Source of the DNA: Larix kaempferi
Taxonomy: Eukaryota; Streptophyta; Pinopsida; Pinales; Pinaceae
Direction of reading: 5' to 3'
DNA length: 64,000 nucleotides
NCBI GenBank assembly: GCA_027924585.1
Contig: BSBM01000190.1
Coordinates: forward strand, 3,854,501-3,918,500
Within the stretch, counting starts at the first letter, position 1. Each line of letters starts with the position of its first letter. Positions 58,569-64,000 of the stretch are shown here, one piece after another. Below the pieces are notes generated by a model, which saw only the letters and a list, made by a program, of their open reading frames with translations, ran no database searches and was not told the DNA's origin. Both the position numbers and the translations under genes were made by a program.

Positions 58569-59168
58569 ATGGACGAGATCATTCTTGATCTCGGATCTGA
58601 AGTGAATGTCTTAACCAAGCAGACATGGAAAACTATGGGAAAACCAAAGTTACAGTGGTCACCTATACAGTTAAGAATGGTTAATCAAGGCATAGTTATA
58701 CCTCTGGGAAGGTTAACCAATACTATTGTCGACATTGATGGAGTGCGAATTTATGCAGACTTTGAAGTAATTGAAATTGTAGATGATAGCAATCCTTATC
58801 CAGCACTGCTGGGTATTGATTGGGCAATGACGAACTCCACCATAAGCAATCTAAAGACATTGAAAATGATATTTGAAGGCAATGACATAAGGGTCATCAC
58901 ACCATTGGATCCTTCATAGGGGGAGCAATATGTTGAACCTATTCAAGAAGAGTATAGATCTCAAGACCTTGACCGTATCTATAAAATGACAACAAATGCT
59001 GTGGATTATACTCATCCTATTGCAGATGGAACACTTAGCTGGCACTGCAATAGTTCTTGCATCTCAGACTCTGACGTAGGATTAGAAAACTGGCAACACA
59101 GAATACATGAAGTATCCGCTAGGAGATGCGCAACAATTACAAAGTCACTCCATTGGATTGGAAAATAG
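58569..59168 (+). pseudogene. Retropepsin-like protease
   Basis: 'EIILDLGSEVNVL' at ~58,580 is the aspartic-protease active-site region, with DLGS replacing the usual D(S/T)G. 'YPALLGIDWAM' is the C-terminal flap/hydrophobic block. The protease would cleave the polyprotein. TAG at 58917 and at 59166 interrupt the same frame. Confidence 0.75.
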
Positions 59169-59693
59169 GTAAGTCCAATCCCCACTTATGATGGTACAAC
59201 TAACATCTATTCATTTATCAAAGAATACACTGCAACAGTTGCAGATGAACATCGCGTCTTAGCATTAGACATGGCACTCCACGAGACACCTACTAGATGG
59301 TGGACCACACATAAAAAGACATTTACAACCTGGGACAAATGCAAAATCAAACTACAAATCAGATTCGCTGATAAGGTAACACTACCATTTGAGAAATATA
59401 ATGGCCAAACAGATACAAAGGATCATATTGGAGCATGTGAAAAAGCATGGGAAGAAATACCACAGATAGAATGGGTACATCTCTTTGTGCATATGTTGGA
59501 GGAGCCTATTCTAAAGAAATGCTACCTAGAGGAGGAGCTGCACAGAGGAACAATGGATTGGTCTGTCGTTACTGCGAATTTCCAAAAGGACTTTAGCTTT
59601 GAAGATGACCATCCGACTATCCAAGATGCGCTACAGCTTATCAAGGACAAGATATTTACACCAGATTCCATGGAGGAAAACATAACATCATAA
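59169..59693 (+). pseudogene. Second gag-like domain between protease and RT
   Basis: The frame reads 'PIPTYDGTTNIYSFIKEYTA', 'HRVLALDMALHETPTRWW' and 'EEWVHLF'-like 'IEWVHLFVHMLEEPILKKCY', all features of a Retrotrans_gag domain, yet it lies after the protease and directly before RT. It ends at TAA 59691. A linker role, or an ancient fusion with another element's gag, are both possible. Confidence 0.65.
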
Positions 59694-60865
59694 GTGTTTT
59701 TTGAAGCAAACAATGTACTTGCGAGTCTACAACCAGATTGGACAGAACAAGTAGAGAAAATCATGGTCTGCTATAACCTAGCTGAAAAAGATGAAGATAA
59801 GGAAGAAAACGATGAGGAGGACCCGCTCAATATAAAGATCCCTGAATCGAAAGGAATGCGCGAAGTAGAAGGACCTTCATTAGAGATTCCTGATATGAGT
59901 GGACTGGTCAAAACAAATAAAGTGAACATCAGTACTAGTGAAGAGCCGAAGTTTGCAGCAATAGGAGACTACTGGGATGATGATATAGTTGTAGAGATCG
60001 CAGTTATATTACACGAATATCAGGAAGTATTCCCGATGAAGTTCACAGAGATGAAAGGTATTCTAGGAGACTTAGGAGTGATGAGAATTCCTCTTAAACC
60101 TGGAGCGAAACCTATTAAACAAAGATCATATAGATTGAATATGCGCTACAAAGAACAAGTTAGGGTAGAAATCGACACGATGCTCAATGCAGGAATCATT
60201 GAGCTAGTTGAAGAATCTGAATGGATAAGCCCGTTGGTCATCCAAGACAAGAAAACAAAGGGTGAGATTAGGATCTGTGTTGATCTTAGAAAGTTCAATG
60301 ATGCCTCTATGCATGATCCATTTCCTACACCTTTTACCGATGAAGTACTTGATAACGTTGGAGGGAATCAAGCATACTCTTTTACTGATGGATTTTCTGG
60401 ATACCATCAGATAAAAATTGATCCAGTCGATAAGCACAAAACCACTTTTGCAACAGAATGGGGGTCATTCTAGTATACAGTGATGCCTTTTGGTTTGAAG
60501 AATGCACCATCCATATTCTCAAGAGTGGTGATCGCAGCATTTAAAGAATTCATCCACAAGTTTTTAGAAGTTTACTTTGATGATTGGACCATTTTTGGGT
60601 TACTGAAGAACCATACCGCAAACCTCAGGATGATGCTAGAAAAATGCAGATAGCATCAGATTTGATTGAATTTAAAGAAATTTATTTTCAGTGTTCCATA
60701 TGGGATTCTGCTAGGACATATCGTCTATAAGCAAGGGTTGATGGTTGATCCTGCAAAGATAACAATTATTGTAAACTTGCCTACACCAAATTCAGTTAAA
60801 CAATTTCACACTCCACTGGGGCATACCAGATACTACAAAAAATTCATAAAGGGGTATGCATAGAT
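59694..60865 (+). pseudogene. Reverse transcriptase
   Basis: After an acidic N-terminal linker, RT blocks run in order: 'MRIPLKPGAKPIKQRSYRL', 'WISPLVIQDKKTKGEIRICV', 'SFTDGFSGYHQIKIDP', 'MPFGLKNAPSIFSRVV' and the catalytic 'VYFDDWTIFG' (YFDD, ~60,575). It continues in the thumb with 'GLMVDPAKITIIVNLPTPNS'. In-frame TAG (60471, 60651, 60861) and TGA (60663) codons fall at positions where relatives have Gln or Arg. No frameshift was seen. Confidence 0.85.
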
Positions 60866-61382
60866 AACCGAAGCAATGGAGAAGCTTTTAAAAAAGGATG
60901 CACTGTTCAATTGGGATGAAGACTGTGAGAAAGGATTCGACACATTGAAAGAAAAAATGGTCACTACGCCGATCCTAGTTTTTCCAGATTGGAAAAATCC
61001 ATTTCACGTACATGTTGATGCTTCATGTATAGCATTGGGTATTGTTCTTGCATAGCCAGGAGAAGGAAGAATTGATCATCCCATTGCATTCTCAAGCAGA
61101 AAGTTGTCATCTGCTGAGAAAAACTATACCACTACTGAAAGAGAAGGACTTGCAATGGTGTACACACTACAGAAGTTCAGACACTATTTTCTTGGTGCGC
61201 ACCTCTCAATGTTTACCGACCATTCTGCATTAAAATACCTAGTCAATAACCTAGTGTTAGAGGGGTGAATATTCAAACGGATCTTACTCTTCCAAGAGTA
61301 TGATTTTGAAATAATAGTTAAACCAAGATGATTAAATTGAGGCCCTGATCATCTATCAATCATCGAATCAGGAGAGGAACCT
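60866..61382 (+). pseudogene. RNase H
   Basis: 'EKGFDTLKEKMVTTPILVFP', then 'HVHVDASCIALGIVLA', 'AFSSRKLSSAEKNYTTTERE', 'FTDHSALKYLVNN' and 'GPDHLS' give the D-E-D-D set (last Asp in 'GPDHLS'). Stops: TAG at 61053 and TGA at 61266, 61329 and 61338, the TGAs at probable Arg codons. Confidence 0.8.
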
Positions 61383-62740
61383 ATGAATCTAGAAGACAAT
61401 CTGCCTGATGTGCAATTGTTTTCTATACAGATTGCCGATGATTATTATCATGATATCATTGACTTTCTAACTACTGGGTTCGCACCTACTGAATTCACTA
61501 CGCAGCAAAAGAAGCAACTGGTAGTGCGAGCCGCAGACTTCACCATTATCGCAGGACAACTCTACAAGTTAGGACCTGATGAAGTGCCGCAAAGATGTGT
61601 ATTAGAACACAAGAAACCATTTATATTAGCTGATGCACATTTAGGAGTCGCAGGAGGTCATTATGTAGGAAGGGCTACTGCGCATAAGATATTACGTGCA
61701 GGGCTATGGAGGCCTACGATTCATAAGGACTCCAAAGAATATTGCCAGAACTGCGATGTCTGTCAGAGGACAGGGAAACCGTCAAGAAGAGATGAAATGC
61801 CATTGAACCCTCAGCTGAACTTCCAGGCATTTGACAAATGGGCAATCAATTTTGTGGGACCTATTAACCCACCAGGAAAAAGAACTGGTGCGAGGTACAT
61901 TATTACTTCAACTGACTACCTCACCAGATGGGAAGAATAAAAACGAGTCAAAGACTGCAGCACAGATACAACCGCGCAGTTTATCTTTGAGAACATCCTT
62001 ACATGATTTGGATGCCCAAAAATTTTGATGAGTGATCAGGGTACTCATTTCCTGAACAGAACTATTGAAGCTTTAACTGAAGAGATCTCCATCCATCATC
62101 AGTGCAGTATGCCTTATCACCCACAAGCAAATGGAAATGTTGAAGCATTTAATAAAGTACTTGCAAATGCGCTAACCAAGATATGCAATGTAAACCACGA
62201 TGATTGGGACCTGTGCATTCCATCTGTATTATGGGCATACAGAATGGCATGCAAGAAATTAACTGGACATACACCTTTCAGATTGGCTTACGGACATGAA
62301 CCAATAATGCCAATGGAGTACATTACCCCAGCTTGAGAATAGTTGTATTTACAGGGATGGCAGATCGCGCAACACTAGAAGAAAGGCTGTTACACTTGGT
62401 TGGGTTGGAAGAAGAGCGCTTCATCGTGGGATTCCACCAGCAAGTACAGAAAGAACGAGAAAAAGCATAGCATGATCACCACATCAAGAATAAGTCTTTT
62501 CAGGTAGGTGACCTAGTCCTCCTATATGATAGTAAATTCATGAAGTTTCCACGAAAATTTAAAATGCATTGGCTTGGACCATATACTATAATAGATGTTA
62601 CTAACGGTGGCGTAGTCCAGTTAGCTACTTTAGCTGGTGATATATTACACAATTTGATAAATGGAAGCAAACTAAAGCTTTACTGCGATAGTCCTACTTC
62701 GCAGCATCCAACAATGATCAGAAGAAAGAAAAGTTTCTGA
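61383..62740 (+). pseudogene. Integrase
   Basis: The zinc-binding part has 'DAHLGVAGGHYVGRATAHKI' and 'CQNCDVCQ'. Core: 'WAINFVGPI' (first catalytic Asp changed to Asn), 'MSDQGTHF' (Asp) and '[11 protein letters not shown]' (Glu). The C-terminal segment resumes in another frame at 62540 ('WLGPYTIIDVTNGGVVQLA') after a frameshift between 62336 and 62540. Stops lie at 61938, 62004, 62334 and 62340. No chromodomain was seen. Confidence 0.85.
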
Positions 62741-63170
62741 GTGCCAAGTACAGTGGGAATTGGGCACTATGAACAATCTATACACAAAACCTATAAAAAT
62801 ATATCTATGTACAGTGCAACATTGTTGAAGCTGCGCGAAAAAAAAGAAGGAAAAAGAAACAATGCGTTGTTGCGACATTCAAAAAACAACAACTGGAAAG
62901 AAAAGAAATTATATACCGCGAAATCACTACGTAGAACCAAAGATTTCCTGCCACGTAGTTCAACACAAGGCTCCAGAAAATATCCGTTACAAGTGTCGGT
63001 TGGGAATATAGTCGTTATACAGTAGTTTCCTACCGATCGCTTGGGCATTTAAAGCATATATAGCCATTTTGAGCAGAATTTTGAAAGCCAAGACAAAAGA
63101 AGCAGCTGGATTTGGCCAATGGATACCACCATTAAATGCTTATCTAGCCATTCAAGGGCATGGAGGAGGG
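62741..63170. other. Non-coding interval between integrase and 3' ORF
   Basis: No recognisable domain. It contains an A/G-rich run (62,835-62,905) that could act as an internal polypurine tract, followed by sequence leading to the TATA box at 63182. Confidence 0.4.
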
Positions 63171-63181
63171 TCCGCTGCGCC

Positions 63182-63189
63182 TATAAATA
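63182..63189 (+). promoter_or_regulatory. Internal TATA box for the 3' ORF
   Basis: TATAAATA lies in a GC-richer context (CGCCTATAAATAAC), 106 nt upstream of the ATG at 63295. The 63,190-63,294 stretch is free of other ATGs in that frame. It suggests separate transcription of the 3' ORF rather than read-through from the LTR only. Confidence 0.5.
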
Positions 63190-63294
63190 ACAATGCATAT
63201 CGTCTCGTGGGCGTATGAAACACTTAGAATTTTCTGCATACGCTTCTGTTTGAGCTAGTTTCGTAAGCCGTCTACAACTGTTGAGAGTGTTTGC

Positions 63295-64000
63295 ATGTCT
63301 AAGAGCTTTTCATTTGAAGTAGAGTTCATAGTTGAAGAGACTGTGAGGTTGTTCCAACATGGAGGAATTGACGAATTAATGAGAATCCCAAACAAGAAAG
63401 TCGTCACTGAATCAGAACAAGGTCCAAGAGGATCACCAAGACACGGCCCCTCAATGCAGGACAAAGGGAAAAATCTAGTAGCGCCGAGATCAAAACTACT
63501 GAAGATACATTTGGTAGGGCCAAATAAGCCCCTTGCCGATAAAGAGATACCTTTAACTATGAATCCAGACTATATCTCACCACGTACAGTGGATGCGCCG
63601 GCCATTAAACTGCTAAAGAGTCCAAAGTATGAGATACCACACTCATTCATATCAAAAGCATGTTGAGGTGGAAAAAAATCTGTTGGGAAAGATTCCAGAA
63701 TGCAAATGGGAGGACTATGATCTGCTAGAAATGTAGATTGAGAATCCAACCAAGCCGAAGTTCCCACATTTCCAGTCCGACAAATACATGTGCTGGAAGA
63801 AGAATGCAAAGGGTGAACTCACCTTGGTCGGTGAGTGCTGGTTGTCCGGAGTAGCCAAGTTGGGGCTACTCAACCTGTTCAGGCTCCCACATTTCGACAG
63901 ATCACCAGAGCTCAACACGGTGGTGTGAACTCTTATGGCTCGCATCCACTAGGGATATTTATGGATAGACCAAAATATCGACCTGACAATTGCCTTAATC
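63295..64000 (+). pseudogene. Mobile-domain-like 3' ORF (runs off window)
   Basis: ATG at 63295 opens 123 codons ('MSKSFSFEVEFIVEETVRLF'). After a frame change near 63660 the homologous part continues with 'MCWKKNAKGELTLVGECWLS', 'LLNLFRLPHFDRSPELN' and 'GYLWIDQNIDLTIALI' at the window end. The last block corresponds to 'DGCLWINTKIPITVDLIAQI' of the 53-kb gene. This makes it a member of the same mobile-domain-like group, carried as an extra ORF of an LTR element. Stops at ~63735, 63925 and 63948. The 3' part is missing. Confidence 0.6.

Larger units (their letters stand above)
54398..64000 (+). mobile_element. Large plus-strand Ty3/gypsy-type element with dual gag-like domains and a 3' extra ORF (incomplete at window end)
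   Basis: Order: candidate 5' LTR with TATA box, PBS, a spliced leader ORF, gag with several zinc knuckles, protease, a second gag-like domain, RT, RNase H, integrase, an internal TATA box and a mobile-domain-like ORF. The 3' LTR is not in the window. PBS type and the extra 3' ORF suggest the Athila/Tat side of Ty3/gypsy. From 56424 to 62336 all domains share one frame. Confidence 0.75.

Noticed and set aside
34646-62340. Stop codons restored by U-to-C RNA editing (TAG to CAG, TGA to CGA)
   Set aside because: Such editing is known from organelles of some land plants, not from nuclear retroelement transcripts. The mutated catalytic residues also argue for plain decay.

Overview
The window looks like intergenic DNA from a large, repeat-rich plant nuclear genome, most likely a gymnosperm. 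This rests on recollection of protein families, not a search. The retroelement gag, RNase H, integrase and plant-mobile-domain-like proteins resemble families I associate with conifers and relatives. The DNA is AT-rich. Almost everything assignable is a transposable element or a gene riding on one. I found no rRNA, tRNA or clear single-copy cellular gene.

Layout. 1-0.36 kb: RNase H end of a plus-strand retrotransposon. 0.7-2.6 kb: a spliced minus-strand plant-mobile-domain gene, with a 33-bp palindromic array in its 5' intron and a 150-bp tandem repeat upstream. 5.4-6.07 kb: LTR with polypurine tract and TATA box. 6.25-9.40 kb: a spliced, damaged gene for a DDE-like transposase of a family I cannot name. 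9.5-11.4 kb: foldback and AT-rich repeats. 11.66-16.04 kb: a convergent minus-strand seven-exon gene of unknown function, whose promoter and 5'-UTR intron hold three more palindromic arrays. 17.3-19.6 kb: minus-strand copia-type gag, PBS and LTR. 20,375-32,672: a minus-strand tandem LTR array (LTR-internal-LTR-internal-LTR) whose long LTRs each carry a protein-coding frame. 33,682-40,420: complete but decayed minus-strand Ty3 chromovirus. 43,497-51,040: LTR element without pol, inserted into a minus-strand mobile-domain-like gene (43,073-53,358). 53.4-54.0 kb: copia-like LTR. 54.4 kb to the window end: plus-strand Ty3-type element with two gag-like domains, protease, RT, RNase H, integrase and a separate 3' mobile-domain-like ORF with its own TATA box.

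Three themes recur. (1) Four different mobile-domain-like proteins, sharing an 'ITGLP/LTGFP/EATGL' motif, are carried on four different transposable platforms. (2) Tandem arrays of perfect or near-perfect palindromes with constant period (33, 34, 28 and 16 bp; four unrelated sequences) sit in the 5' introns or promoter of two otherwise unrelated genes. (3) Several long coding frames are broken by many nonsense codons but almost no frameshifts, as expected if C-to-T decay of methylated DNA was the main damage.

Gene models here come from reading splice sites and frames by eye. Family names come from motif recognition. Element boundaries are firm only where LTR ends, PBS and target duplications agree.
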